A stretch of 64,000 bases of DNA, taken from positions 4,677,180 to 4,741,179 of the forward strand of contig NC_034411.1 in the NCBI RefSeq assembly GCF_002078875.1, given 5' to 3'. Position numbers and translations under genes: made by a program. The DNA is from Numida meleagris. Taxonomy: Eukaryota; Chordata; Aves; Galliformes; Numididae. This document shows, in pieces, positions 49,493-61,649 of the stretch (the stretch's first letter is position 1; every line of letters begins with the position of its first letter). The notes below the pieces were generated by a model. The model searched no databases. It saw only the letters and a program-made list of their open reading frames with translations, and was not told the DNA's origin.

Positions 49493-52400
49493 ATCTAACA
49501 GGAGTCTTTAGATGGCCCACGGGAATGTGCGGACCAGTGACGTAGAGTGCCTACATAAAATAGTTTGATTTTTTTAAAAAAGCAAATAGAAGATAAAAGC
49601 ACATGATAAGATCACTGTGGGAGATGTTAATTTCGTGTTCGCTGTTGGTCTTGCAGCTCTTGCGCAGTGGTAAAAGGTTGTTTTATGGAGCTGAGACCAG
49701 GTTATTCCAACCAGCTGCGACCATGGGCGTTCTCATTCGGGTGCGGAGCCACCCGTTGCATTTTGGAGGGGGCTTTCCCACGTATCTGTGACTTTCAGTG
49801 ATCCAGGAAACATGATTACGCTTTTTAAAATGCTCCATTTTGCTTTTGTTGACTTCAGAAGAATACAATCGTGTTATGCTGTGAGTTTTTCTTAATGAGA
49901 AAATTGATATCTCCCAACTGAGGGAATTGTTATGATAAATAGGCAAAATCTGCTTCCATCTCAAAAACAAAACGTTTTTTTTTTCTCTTCGGGAGCCTCA
50001 TAGCTCACGAAATATGACGACAGATGCAAACAAACAAGTTAAAAAACCCATACAATAAGATCAGAACAGAACTTTAAAGAAGGGGGAGTGCAGAATATAA
50101 AATGAAGCCATCTGTCTGTGCTACAAAGCATTCATTCCCTTTGAGTGTGTAATTATGGACCTGGATTTTCTGTTGCTGGATTTATGTATGAAATTGTCCC
50201 CAGGAAAAACAGTTGATTCCTTATAATGTTAAAACAGCTTAACTTGTGCTACTGCAAATTCACTGGGGTGCTGGCACAGAGCTGTTCCCCATGGCCGCGT
50301 TTGTGTTAGCTGACCTGGTGCCACGGGATTAAAAAAGAAAAAAATACTCTCTTTTGTGCTTTATCAGTGAAAGAATTTGTCATGCTGGAGCAATTCTTTT
50401 TGAGACTTAGGTAAATTCTCACTCTTGCTTCTAAAGGTGACTCATGGCTTTCGGGCCTGGTAAGTAGTAATTACTACCATTAAATGAAATGGAAGGAACT
50501 GGATGGTAATCTTAGAAGAGAGGAAACTGAGCAAATTTCAGCTTTTGACCCAGAATTCTGGAACCGAATTTAACCTATTTTTAGGTAAAATACTAGTATT
50601 TCAAATAACGTGTATAAGTCTATGTGAATCATTCACATTAGCCACGCTTGAGGTCTTTCAGGCTCTTGTTTCACTTGGTCATAAATTACTTTTAAAAAAA
50701 AAAAAAAGTATGAAAATGTAGAGTTCTAATAGAACAGAGCCAGGTCATTTTGACCTGCACCACAGCTGGGTTACAGCTCAGTCCTAAAGACAGGGCAGGT
50801 GGTGCTGGGGAATTTCTAACTGCTCTGGGTAAATTATTTTATTGCTTCTGTGGTTTCTCTCTACTTAGAAATGAGGCGTGTAAAAAAGAAATACAGCATA
50901 AAATAGGATCTTCTCGTGTAAAGATAGGATCCTTTCACCTCCTGGTGTTGACTGAGGTGGTGTCAAGTACGAAAGTGGTGCTGGGTTGTGTCTTGGCACT
51001 GTTCTCCCCAAGTAGCTTTGTCGTTTGTTACAGACACACGCTGTAATCACTGAGTGCTTGGGAAGGGTCTCGCCTTTGAGCTCTCCCCAGCGAGGTCCAG
51101 CTTTAATGTGCGTGCTGCTTTGCAGAGATGGACATTGCTGGCGATCTGCCCTCTTCCTTTCTCTGGACCATTGCGTTGCATTGGGTAGCATCTGCTCTTC
51201 GGCGTTCCTTCAGCCTCCAGTAGCAGATGCTTGTTTTAAAAACAAGTGTTAATACATTAGTATGCCATGCTCAGAGCGGCAATTTGAGAACACAGTTAAT
51301 GTAATTTTGCTGTTCTGTAACACTTGTTTTCCTTGTATGCAAACTCTGCTGGAGGAGCTGTGACAGTTCTTTCAGTCCAAGTTTGCACACTGCTTTTGTG
51401 GCAGCTGCAGGGGTTGGTACCAGCGTGGGCTCTAACAGGGCTGGCATTGGGATGCTGGCGTGGTACTCGTGCCGGCTCTGAAGAAGATGAGGACCTGCTT
51501 CCACCACAGCAGTGTCACTGAAGTCAGGAAGCAGCTTGCCTGACTTTGTCATCTCCTTGACAATCTCTTCTGGTTGAATTGAACGGGCTCAATTGGTCTT
51601 TTCCAAGAACACGCAGGGTTCCTCACATTCTGTATTTAGGATTTTCTTATTAATTTAGTGATTTGCTTTCTGCAAGGTGAGAGGTGGGCACCCGTTGTGA
51701 ATCGGGCTGGGAGTAGCTCCTTGACATCAGGAATGCTGGACCCTGGTTCCAGAGCATCCCTGTGGGCCGTGGTCATGGCCATGGGGCTCAAGTGGGACAT
51801 GCATGGGTACTCACATTTCAGGGCAGCAGCTCTGGGTGCTTGCAGCTGCTCCCAGCCTTCTGTGGGAACAGTGCATATTGAGCAACATGGAAGAATTGTG
51901 TTGAACTGCTCTGATCCAAAACCCAAGCTGCAGGGTCATCTTCTTGAAATGGACATCATCAGCGTTACTACAATTCTGCTAGCAGAGAAACAATTGGTTG
52001 CAAATAAAACCTACTATGTCTGCATGCATTAAGACTTTCTTTGCACCAATGCTTTCCTTAGTTATTTTGCATTCCTCGTTTCCATTTCTTGAAGTCCATT
52101 GTTTTAATGGCGTTTTATTCACTTCCAATTCAAGACATTTTCTTTGACACATTTGCCTGTGGCATTTGCATACACAGGGCTGCTGTATTTACGTCATGCT
52201 GTCTTTTGCTCAGTAAAAAAACCTCACATTTTTTAGGAAATACACATAGTAAATTAGAGCTCTGAGTACATATTCAGCCTTACAAACTGTCAGGAAAAAA
52301 AAAAATATACAGTCTGATTTCCAATCTATGATATGCAATAGATTTGGGTTCCCTAAATGGATGCGTGTCTTAGAAATAGTCTCTGAAGATGGTTGAAAAA

Positions 52401-53192
52401 TTGTTGGGGACAGAGGTGCAGCTTTACTTTACGTTGATCTTAAAGCAGGTTACGTGGACTTGAAACAAAACCCACCTCCTCCTTCCCTGCGCTCGCCGCA
52501 GCCCATGGAGCAGTCTGTGCAGGTCAGGCCGGTCTTTCCTTTCCCGGTGCCCGTGGTTTTTTAGGCTGGAGCTGAGCAGCAGTGTGCACAAAAGGCTCTT
52601 GATTTCTCACAGGGTTGGAAGAACAGCAGGCAGATGCAGGTCCCGGTCTCTGAGCTTTTAGAGTGACAAGAAGGATGCTGTTAGAAGGAGAGCAGCGTCT
52701 CGTTTCCACAGGCCGATGCCTTTCGGCCACCGCTCGCCAGGCCCTGATCTCAGCAGGCCGTGTCACTGTTTGCTTACAGAGTGGATTATTTGCTATTGCA
52801 ATGTTCATTGTCTCTAATCTTTTACTTAATTTGCCATTTTGCATTAAATCATAGAGAATTACAGAAACTTAAACCTCTGTAAGTAGACAGGTCGTATTTT
52901 ATGCATGTGCCTCTACTAGTATCCAGGTGACATCAGCTGTGGAGTTCATTGCCTGAAATTCATGACACAAGTGCTCTCAATGTTTGGCTGAGCTTTATTT
53001 CTTCGCGCTGTATTTTGCTGTCCTTTTACAACCAGTTTATGCAAGGGGTCTATGGACATGCTTAGAATAAAACAGCCATGTCATTGCCAGCCTGCCCGAG
53101 GAGAGGGTGCAGTTTGCATTTCAGCGTAATAACACGGTAAAGCCAAAATCAACACTGCCAACTCGGTTCAGATAGAAGGTGTAGTGTATAGT

Positions 53193-53208
53193 AAAAAAAA
53201 AAAAAAAA
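53193..53208 (+). repeat. A homopolymer (16)
   Basis: Sixteen A in a row, the longest A run noticed in the window. It lies about 80 bases before the truncated LTR but is not part of it as far as I can see. Confidence 0.9.
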
Positions 53209-53289
53209 GTTTTATGTACTAAGTCCCTTGAAGAGGTGAAACATGACTTCACTCGGAGAGGTGGCAGGCCACCCCATGGTGTCTCCCTT

Positions 53290-53584
53290 TTTTAGACTTC
53301 CTTTCCACGTGATGCCACATGGTTTGGAATATCCCTTTGGCCACTTCAGGTCGGCCATCCTGGTTCTGTCCCCTCCCAGCTCCTCGTGCCCCCAGCCCCT
53401 TTGCTGGCAGGACAGTCGGTGAAGCTGAGAAGAAGAAACATCCTTGGCTCTGTGCAGCACTGCTCAGCAACCACTTGAAACAGCGGCGCGTTGTCAGCGT
53501 TGTATTTCTCCCCAAACCAAAACACAGCATCATCCCAGGCACTCTGAAGAAAAACAACTCTCTCCCTGCTGAAACCGAGATGCA
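53290..53584 (+). mobile_element. Endogenous retrovirus LTR, 5'-truncated
   Basis: This is a relative of the LTR at 42011-42550, keeping only its 3' half. Shared blocks in the same order are TGGAATATCCCTTTGGCCA, the GTTCTGTCC..CTCCCAGCTCCT segment, GCTGGCAGGACAGT, ACTGCTCAGCAAC, AAAACACAGCATCAT and the end GCTGAAACCGAGATGCA. The copy is well diverged from the first and the 5' half is not recognisable. There is no internal viral sequence nearby. The left boundary is approximate. Confidence 0.8.
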
Positions 53585-55130
53585 GAGCAATGGGTGTCCT
53601 CCCTGCTGGGACAGCTGTGCTGAAAACCTCCTGCGTGGTGTTTGCAGCTCTCACCTCAGGAGAAGCTCTTAGGGGATTCCCCCTCCTCCAGGGGCAGTTC
53701 AAGTTTTGCCTTTAAGTACATCAAAGTGAACTCAAATATGTATAAACGTGTCCTGCTGCTCTGGGTGGCAAATTGGAGGTATAAAAGTAAACTCCACTCA
53801 CATAACAACTTGCTGCGTCTTAGTCGTAGAGAAATTAAAAGAACAGAAAATCCATGAATGGAAATTAGCTTTTGCATTTTTTCCCCTAATTTAACAGCTG
53901 ATTTCTTTGATTTGGGATCCTCACTGCAAAGAGTTTAGCTGCCGTGAATCCAGGTCTTTAGTTTTGGAGATGTGTTTTATGTCAATAATTCACCGAAACC
54001 CTGACCAGAATGTTGTAATTGCCACCAAGAAAAAAAATAGTGGTAAAAAACCATTGTTTTTCTAAACATGCCTGCCAGGGCGGATGTGTGTCGGACTCCG
54101 GGCACAGACATCCTGTGCAGCCTGCAGCTCTTTGATGTGAGCCTGCAAGGATAAGAGATTAACCTCTTTCCCTTGGAGACAAAGCGTTCTTGCTTTTTGT
54201 CTTTGTGTGAGACCATATTCTGAAGTCATCAAAGTCTGTGGAAGCCACCCTATTTGTTTCAATGGGAATTGAATGGGGAACGTGAATTCTGTGGTCTTGC
54301 ATTTCAGAAAACAACAACTGAACAGAAACTCTGCAGTACAGTAATAATTGCATCCAGATGAGTTTTTCTCTGAGCGCTGGTGGAGCAGCTGGTGGGTACG
54401 GATTGATCTGACCAAATTCAGCTCCACTTGTTTCTGTCCATGGGAAAATCGGATGCAATCTGGAAGCAATTAGCACGAAGCCAGCAGCCACCCCGAGCGG
54501 TCCTTTTAAAGTGGCTCACAAATAACAGGGCTAGGAATTCCTCGGTGCAAGGGCCGTCACCCACAGCGCGCTGCAGAAGGGGGTTTTTATTAGCAACGTG
54601 ACTTCTATTTTTTTTTTTTAATTCGCTTTTTGTGTGCACCAAGGTGTGGGTGTTGTACGGGGCAGGTTGCCTTCCTATTGCTCTGTGCTCTCCGCATCAC
54701 ATCTCCGTGTGTGATGCGCGTTTTGCTGCCTTCAGGGCACAGATCTCTTCCTGCGTGTAGGTGAGATCCAGCAGTGTGTTTGTACTGCTGTGATCCCTTC
54801 CCATGCACGGGCTGGGCATCGTCCTGCTGCTGCTGGAGGGCACCTACAGGAAAAAATTCATTGTACTACCTCAGCCGACTGTGATCCTGTCTCTAAAAAT
54901 GGACCATAAACATATCTCAGCAATTTCAGTGAAATTATTTCTAGTGTTTTGAGCAGGGAGTATATGAAGACAGTGTCCCTGTGTCTTTTTTCCATGAGGT
55001 CTGTGCTGAACTGCTGAGCTGTTACTGCCTTAACCATAGACCCTGTGAAAATAGGTAGGTGCAAAGAAAAAAGGTTGAAAAGTTTTAACATTGATTTATT
55101 TTTTACAGACACTGTATGTGGGAATGGAAA
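53585..55130 (+). other. MACROD2: MACROD2 intron, no gene recognised
   Basis: About 1.5 kb of intron after the truncated LTR, with T-rich tracts (for example 54607-54620). The several 70-135 codon frames on the - strand have no recognisable content. I see no repeats beyond short homopolymers. Confidence 0.55.
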
Positions 55131-55765
55131 CACTCATAGAACCTTTTGAGCTGGAAGGGGCCCTTAGAAACCATCTAGACCAACTGCCTGCACTGAGCAG
55201 GGACACCCACAGCTCCATCAGCGCTCAGAGCCCCGTCCAGCCTGACCTTGGCTGGGGCACCACCGCCTCTCTGGGCAGCTGGTGCCAGTGCCTCACTGTG
55301 CCCTTAGTGTAAAGAACTTCTTCCCTATATCTAATCTAAAGCTCTCCTCTTTAATTGGAAACCATTTCCCTTTGTCCTATCACACAGGCCATGCTAAAGA
55401 GTCCTTCCCCTTCTTTCTTATGCCCCTCTTGTGATACTGACAGGCCGCTCTCAGGTCTCCTGGAGCCTTCCCTTCTCCAGGCTGCACAGCCCAGCTCTCA
55501 GCCTGTCCTCACAGGGAGCTGTTCCATCCCCAGGATCATCTTTATGGCCCTCCCCTGGACACGCTCCAGCAGCTCCGTGTCTCCCCTGCACTGAGCACTC
55601 CCCATCTGGATGCAGCGCTCCAGGTGAGGTGTCACAGAGCAGAGGGGCAGATCCCCTTCCTTGCCCTGCTGGCCGTGCTGCTTTGGGTGCAGCCCAGGAC
55701 ATGGTTGGCTCTCTGGGCTGTGAGGGCACAGTGCTGGCTCGTGTCCAGCTTGCCATTCGTAGGTA
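55131..55765 (-). mobile_element. CR1 LINE, 3' part
   Basis: On the + strand it starts CACTCATAGAACCTTTTGAG, the reverse of the CR1 tail. It continues through GGGCAGCTGGTGCCAGTGCC, CCTTTGTCCTATCACA, TCCAGGCTGCACAGCCCAGC and GGACACGCTCCAGCAGCTCC to about 55765. Antisense frames retain pieces of ORF2 such as ERVQGRAIKMILGMEQL and SQHCALTAQRANHVLGC, split across frames by small deletions. It is 5'-truncated and inactive. Confidence 0.93.
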
Positions 55766-56931
55766 TGCTTTTTAAAATAGCTGTAGTACATAAAGGACAT
55801 TTCTTAAGGTGAAGAAGGAATTTAAGAAAAGTGCACTGATGGAAAACCAGCAAGATGCAATTTACTCTCAAGCTTCTAAAAGAGAGAAACAAAATTAACA
55901 TTTTGAAATTTTATTATGACTAGCTGAGCTGTAACATAATAGAGTAAATCTCTCAGTATTATGTAATAAAATTAGTCAAAAGATGACAAAAGCATAAAGA
56001 ATGCACTAATGAAAAAGCCTTGCAGGACTCATATTTAAATTGGATTGTGCCAGATTGATTTATGCGAGCCTATAAGTACACTCGGCTCAAAACATTTGTG
56101 GGAGCAGTGACATTATCCTTGTGGCTGCTCTCTCTCTTTTCCCTTCTGTATGTTTTCTGAAGGACTGGAAGTACAGTGCTAAGTCTAAGAGCACTGTCAA
56201 TTACAGATTACTGGGAACGGATAAATGTTTTCTTGTGTAGTCTGAGGATATACTTAGGAACAAGTGAAAAAGCTACATACGGCTGTAACGTGGTGAGTGA
56301 TGGGACGGCTCAGCGGGGATGTACATGAAGCCCATCAGCAGAAAACCCCTCTCTGGAGCAGCATCAGTGCGTTTCAGAGCAGGCATCCCCTGGTGTGGCT
56401 GAGATTGCAGGCCAGAGCTGGTATTTCCAAAAACCAAACGCAGGCAGAGCCTTGCAGCATTGTGCCTGTGTACCCTGCTGTCACTGCGGTACCTGCAAGC
56501 AGGGCAAGTGCCGGCAGCCGCTCTTTATATTTAAGATGTTATAAAGAAGAATGTTGAATTTGTGGCTGTGACAAATGAGAGGGAACAGGCTCATCAAGTT
56601 CCATGCCAGTTCCCTGTCTTTTCTCCTCTCATTTCTGCTCCCCCTAGCTGCTGGTGGAGATACCCGTGGGTGCTGCATCGGGAAGTCGCTTCCAGCTGCA
56701 GTGTGCAAGTATTATCAGTGTTGGAGTATTGCAAGACACCAGGGCCAGCTCCTGCTGTTGTGTTTTACTATCATGAGACAGAACCGTCTGCAAGCTGCTT
56801 TGAGCAACAAAAAGTGCATCTGTGTTGGAGCTGCTCTGTAATGCAAGTTATAAAGAAAGTAGCAACATGCAGTGGGAGAGAGTAAAGTATAAATATGTAA
56901 AACCTGACGGCATCGTTTAGAAAGAGGGATC
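55766..56931 (+). other. MACROD2: MACROD2 intron, no gene recognised
   Basis: About 1.2 kb between two CR1 copies. The part near 56020-56290 is AT-rich, complex and repeat-free, and could be conserved non-coding DNA. No exon is recognised. Confidence 0.5.
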
Positions 56932-57065
56932 GATTGCGTTGAAGAAACGTTTAGATGTTGTACTGACGGACACGGTTCAGTGGGGGAATACTGGTGGTAG
57001 GTGAATGGTTGGACTGGATGATCTTGGAGGCCTTTTCCAACCTTGGTGGCTCCGTGATTCTATGC
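56932..57065 (+). mobile_element. CR1 LINE, short 3' fragment
   Basis: It contains TTGAAGAAACGTTTAGATGT, GTACTGACGGACACGGTTCA, TGGTGGTAGGTGAATGGTTG, GATGATCTTGGAGGCC and TTTTCCAACCTTGGTGGCTC, and ends at the GATTCTATG repeat. It is the CR1 3' untranslated tail only. It is close in type to the copy at 11388-11503. Confidence 0.92.
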
Positions 57066-60000
57066 ATTTAAGCAAAGGAGAAGCAGGGATTTAGTCTGAG
57101 CAGCCATAACGCTGACTGCTTGGGGCAGCAGCTGGCTGCCACAGGGCACACCGAGTGCTGGGATGATGTCCACCCTCAGAATCCTCCTGGCTTGGCTGGA
57201 CTGCAGCCCTGTGTTGGGATGTGGATATTTCTGCTATGGAGAGCACCCGGCCTTCCCCATGATGCATCCCCATGATAACGCTCAGTCCCTCCTGCCTGCA
57301 TCCCACCCACACACGTGATTTGTCCATGAAGCACGGCTGTCTGGCTGCATGCAGTCGGAATTGAGGCAGCCCCACATACTCTTGTTTTTCCCCATACAGA
57401 TACATTTTCTCTGTGTAATTTATCTAACCGGAGCTGTCTGTTAAACGTGCGAACAAGGTTTTTGTTGCCTTTTGAGGATGCATCACGTGATGTTTCCTTT
57501 TCTGAATGAAGATCCTGGTAGCTGGGATCTTATTCTCCCTGTTTGATTTCACTGGATATTTTGCATTTCTGTTGATAAAGATGCTCCTGCGGGAATTTTT
57601 ATTAGGTGTGACAGTGCTGTTTGCAAGCCACGTTCCTGCTAAATGGTCGGCTTTTCAGAAGTGCTCATTGTCAGATGAATCCCACCTCATTTATGTCAGT
57701 GGTAAACCCTTCATTAATACCCAGAGCTGCGTGGCTAAGGCAGCACAGGAGCGCTTCTCAAAACCATGCACTCGGAAGGTGTCTGTCTGCTTTCAGGACT
57801 GACAGGATAACAAGCTCGTTGCTGCTGCAGCAATGCTAGGATCTGGCCATTTGCATAATATGAAGCAGGAACTTACTTTACAATTCATGAACGAGCCTTT
57901 CAGACGGTAGCTTCAGACACAAATGAAATTTGTGGATGCTTCTGAAGTAAATTGCTGGGTTTGAGTGCATTTTGTTACGTATCGGGAAATGAAAATTATA
58001 CTCAGATACCCAAGCCCAAAAGCAGAGTGTAATTTGGCATTTGTGGATAAGGTTTCTGAACAAGGATGGTGGGGAACTCCTGAAACAATTCTGTATTTAG
58101 TTGTGCATGTAATAGGTAAAGTTGGTTATTCAGTGTTTGCACTGTAAATACAGCAGGTTGGCTAATGAGGTGGCCATAAAGACAAAATGCTGTAGTCAAT
58201 GAGTGCATCAAGATAAGCCTATTTTTTGTGTATAATTAAGCATACTGGAGAAGCCCTGCTTGGTTCACAGCTGTAAGAAGCTCTGCTTGCTTTAAGTAGG
58301 ACTGCTGTGCACGCTCAGCGTTACTAAAAGCCATCGCCAGGGCTTTCCCTGTGGCTGCTGTGCTGGCCTTTGGGTGAAAGCATGCGGTGAAGCACTGGTG
58401 GGGCCCGTGGGATCGTGGCTCTCCCCTGCACAACGGAGCTGGGTGCGGGGCCGGGCTGTAACAAGGCTGCGTGGCACCCGGGCAGGGGGAGAGCACGTCT
58501 GGGGGATGCCGGAGGGATAGGAACCTGCTGTGGAGCTGGGCTTGCAGAGAGCTTTCTGCCTCTTTCATGTCTCGCGATAATTAAGCGGTCCGTTTTTACT
58601 GAACTCCTTTCAAATAAGGTTGTAATTAAGCAGTAAGTTATGCAACGGGAGGTGGAGCATCAGCAAACGTCTGCGGCTCGCAGGAGCTTAGGACAAAAAC
58701 ACGTGTAAAATTAGTGTTAAAGCAAATAGGAGGTGCTGTAGGAAAAGGAGACAGATCCTGTAAGTGGAAACGGAGATTGAATTAATTTTCTTAGCGTTAT
58801 GCTGAACTGAACAAATGTAAAGTTAAATATGTATCCCTTTTAATGTGGTTGCTGTGCCATCGCCGCAAATGAAAAAAGATGCATCTGTAACCAGATAAGA
58901 AGATGCTATCAGACACTTTTAATTTTAATTAAGTTTTAACCGATGGGAGGAATAGATATTTAAAGAATTAATTAAAATGTTCTCCGTATAAAAGATTTTA
59001 AGTGTAGGAAATGAGTTAATTGTGCTATCAAAGGGGATCTGTGCTTTGCAAGCTGTTTTGTGATGCCGAAGCAGCATCTTCGTGGGGATGATAGGAGCTT
59101 GTGGGGAAGCCAGCAGCCGCTGGTGCCCTCCTTTCCTTGCTCCGAGTAAAAGCAGCCGCTGGTCTCCTGTGTCCCTGGGTGCCCAGCAGGCGGTTTCGGT
59201 TTCAGGTTGGGTGGGTGGCTGGCACAAAAGTGCTCAAAATACTTGAGATAGTTGGGTGCGATTCGATTGCGTCACAGCAATCCCCTATCTCACAAGGAGG
59301 ATTTTTGAGGCGGTTAAAATATCTGAAATGCTGAGGTCTTTGATAACCTTTGTAACTTGTACCGTTCTTGATAACCTTGCGCCACTGACTTTGTTTTATT
59401 TTCACTCTGCTGAGCATATGAAGCTGCTGCTGGAGTTCCTCAAGGATCGAATCATGCCTCATTCAATATTTTCATTAGCGGCCTTTGCAGAAGAATTAGA
59501 AGCACGCTAAGTAAATTTGCCGGCTCTGAGGCCGAGAGGCCTTGGCTGGGGATGGGGGAGGACTGGATTATTACGTGCTAAGAAATACTTGCTTCTGTCA
59601 TTAATTGCTTTCAGAAGAATGCTGTGCACTTAAGGAGAGATGATATTAATTTCTTCTATAAACTCAGCCTCATCAGTCGGGAACAGCAAAGAAAGCAGGT
59701 GTTTGTGTTTGGGAAGATGATTTAAGGGCTGGTGGGGGAGGGCTGGCCCGCCATCTGGGGAGCGGCCTGGCAGAGCCGGGCTTCCTCAGGCTGGGAAAAC
59801 AGAACCAGGACTTTGGTGCAGAAGGGAGAGCTCTGATGAGCAGTCCCAGTGGGCTATGGAGGCTCTGGTGCAGGAGGGAGGGGTGCAGTGAGCATTCCTG
59901 TCAGGATATAGAGGCTCTGGTGCAGGAGAGAGGGCTGCGATGAGCAGTCCTGTCAGGCTGGAAGGAGCAGGCCTTCTGGGCTTCACAGTAGTGAAGCCTG

Positions 60001-61583
60001 CGCTTGGCAGAGCACGGTGATGGGGGAACTTGCTTTAAGGAATTTGTTTGAAAGGAAAGACCAAAGCTTCCAGAGGAGAAGTCTTTTAAAAGCGGAAGTA
60101 ATGTATAGGTAGAGCTGTCTTCCTTGAAGGCGTACGGCTCTCGGTGGCTGCATGGCCACACCAGGCTTCTTGAGGCACCTCTGAGTAGGTGCCAGCCTGT
60201 CAGTGAGCTCCACTAAAATAAACCTTTCTCCCACTCCCTGCCTGCTAGCAGCCCTTTGAGAGAGAATTGCCTTTACAGTGTCCTAGGCTGTCTGCTGGGC
60301 TTTTATTCCATGATTTTCAATGAGTTTTTAAACGAGTGGAGGGGAGGTGAAAAATGTTGGCCGGTTGAATACTGTCGCTTAATGATCTCAGCTTTCTGAG
60401 CCCCTGTTTGTGGAGAGATGGCTTATCTTGAGCCGTTCTTTCCTCTTCTTGCCCGTTTTCCAGGAGAGTATCTCCTATTGTGTAAAGCCACTAGCCCTTT
60501 TTATATAGGTCAGCGTAAGGTATTAATGAGCTTTTATACCCTGGTTATAAATGTCACCCACATCTCTTGGAGAAGTGGGGAATAGAAAATATTGCCTGGA
60601 TTTGTTCTTTCCTTTTTAACAGTGGATGTGTGAAGCGGTTGACCTTCTGATAGGAAAAAAACCGCTCTGATTAATCAGAGCCTTTTAGCTTTTGTCATTT
60701 AAAATACAATCCCAGAGACCCAAGGATGCGGTGCTTGTCTTCAAAAGCACCAACTTCAGGAAAACCTAAGAAATGAAGATGCTATGAGATAGGCGTGCCC
60801 GTAATGAGAGAAGTTTGCAGGAAACTTGCAAGTAGAAGCTGAGAGCTTCAATCTCTTTTTGTGTAACCACAGTATGTGCAGAAGTGCTCAGCTGGGATGA
60901 AGCTCAGCCTGCAGCAGAACAACGTGAGCTGTGTCTGACAGCAGAACCAGTGCTGCTGGACATGTCAGTGGGCTGGAATTGGGACTGGCCAACATGTTAG
61001 ACCCACTGTAGAGTGTCAAAGTCCCTACGGATGACAGGTATAGGGTGATGCGTTGCATAACCTGGGAAGTAAACCAGTGGGAATGGTGCCTAAGTTTCAC
61101 AGACGTGGGATGGCTGTGGCTCCCCATGCCTTTCACTCTTGCTAGTTGTGTGTCTGCATTGCAAAGCATCGCAGCACTGCCAGCTGTAGGAGTTGCTGCT
61201 ATTTCGTTTCCTCCAGCAGTGGCCACTTCAGTGCAGCATCGCTACAGGTGAGATGAGGTAGCCCCCGTGCTGTCGCCTCTGTTTCTTTTAAAGCCCCAGA
61301 TATCTTGGCAAGCAAAGGGTTGAACATCTGCAGTTTTGCTTAATCAAACAGCCGCATAATGCTGCAAGCAAAGAACAAGGGGTAGCTGAATGCATTTGAG
61401 GTAGCTTAATAAATCAGTATTAGTGTTGTAATTTGCATTGTCTTTACTTTTGGATTTCAACTATTTAGCAAAAATTACTTGGAAGGGCCATTAATTTTAG
61501 CGTAGGAGTGATGATGCTATATGTAGGAGAACATCTGGCTGCATGCTTGTATCTTTATTTTAAAGGAAAATATGTGATGATAT
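57066..61583 (+). other. MACROD2: MACROD2 intron, mostly unique
   Basis: About 4.5 kb. It contains ATTTGCAT octamers at 57849 and 61431, a GC-rich patch near 58380-58540 and the minisatellite at 59811-59966. AT-rich complex blocks (58880-59030, 59580-59660, 60640-60720, 61300-61500) have the look of conserved non-coding sequence. A short perfect hairpin, GGCTTCAC/GTGAAGCC with a 4-base loop, lies at 59979-59998. No exon is recognised. Confidence 0.5.
59811..59966 (+). repeat. Minisatellite, three 52-bp units
   Basis: Three tandem units of exactly 52 bases start at 59811, 59863 and 59915. Each begins with CTTTGGTGCAG or CTCTGGTGCAG and contains a GAGCA(G/T)TCC block about 28 bases in. Units differ at roughly a fifth to a quarter of positions, but no insertion or deletion separates them. 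The unit length is not a multiple of three, so this is not a protein repeat. Sharp ends suggest local duplication, and not a transposon. Confidence 0.92.
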
Positions 61584-61649
61584 ATAGAATCATAGAATCA
61601 CCAAGGTTGGAAGAGGCCTCTAAGATCACCGAATCCAACCGTCCTCCAT
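61584..61649 (-). mobile_element. CR1 LINE, very short 3' fragment
   Basis: On the + strand it reads TAGAATCATAGAATCACC, AAGGTTGGAAGAGGCC, TCTAAGATCACCGAATCCAA, the reverse complement of the CR1 3' end. Only about 66 bases are left, showing extreme 5' truncation. Confidence 0.92.

Larger units (their letters stand above)
48141..53289 (+). other. MACROD2: MACROD2 intron, mostly unique
   Basis: About 5.1 kb with no recognised gene or transposon. It contains an ATT repeat at 49476-49492, an ATTTGCAT octamer at 52164 and a 16-base A run at 53193-53208. The AT-rich block 48500-49120 and the A+T-rich 49950-50250 are complex and repeat-free. Open frames up to 124 codons (51658-52032) show no family signature. 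Confidence 0.55.

Noticed and set aside
42011..53584. A full provirus with LTRs at 42 and 53 kb
   Set aside because: The two LTRs are too different, one is truncated, and the DNA between them contains CR1 and intron but no gag, pol or env.
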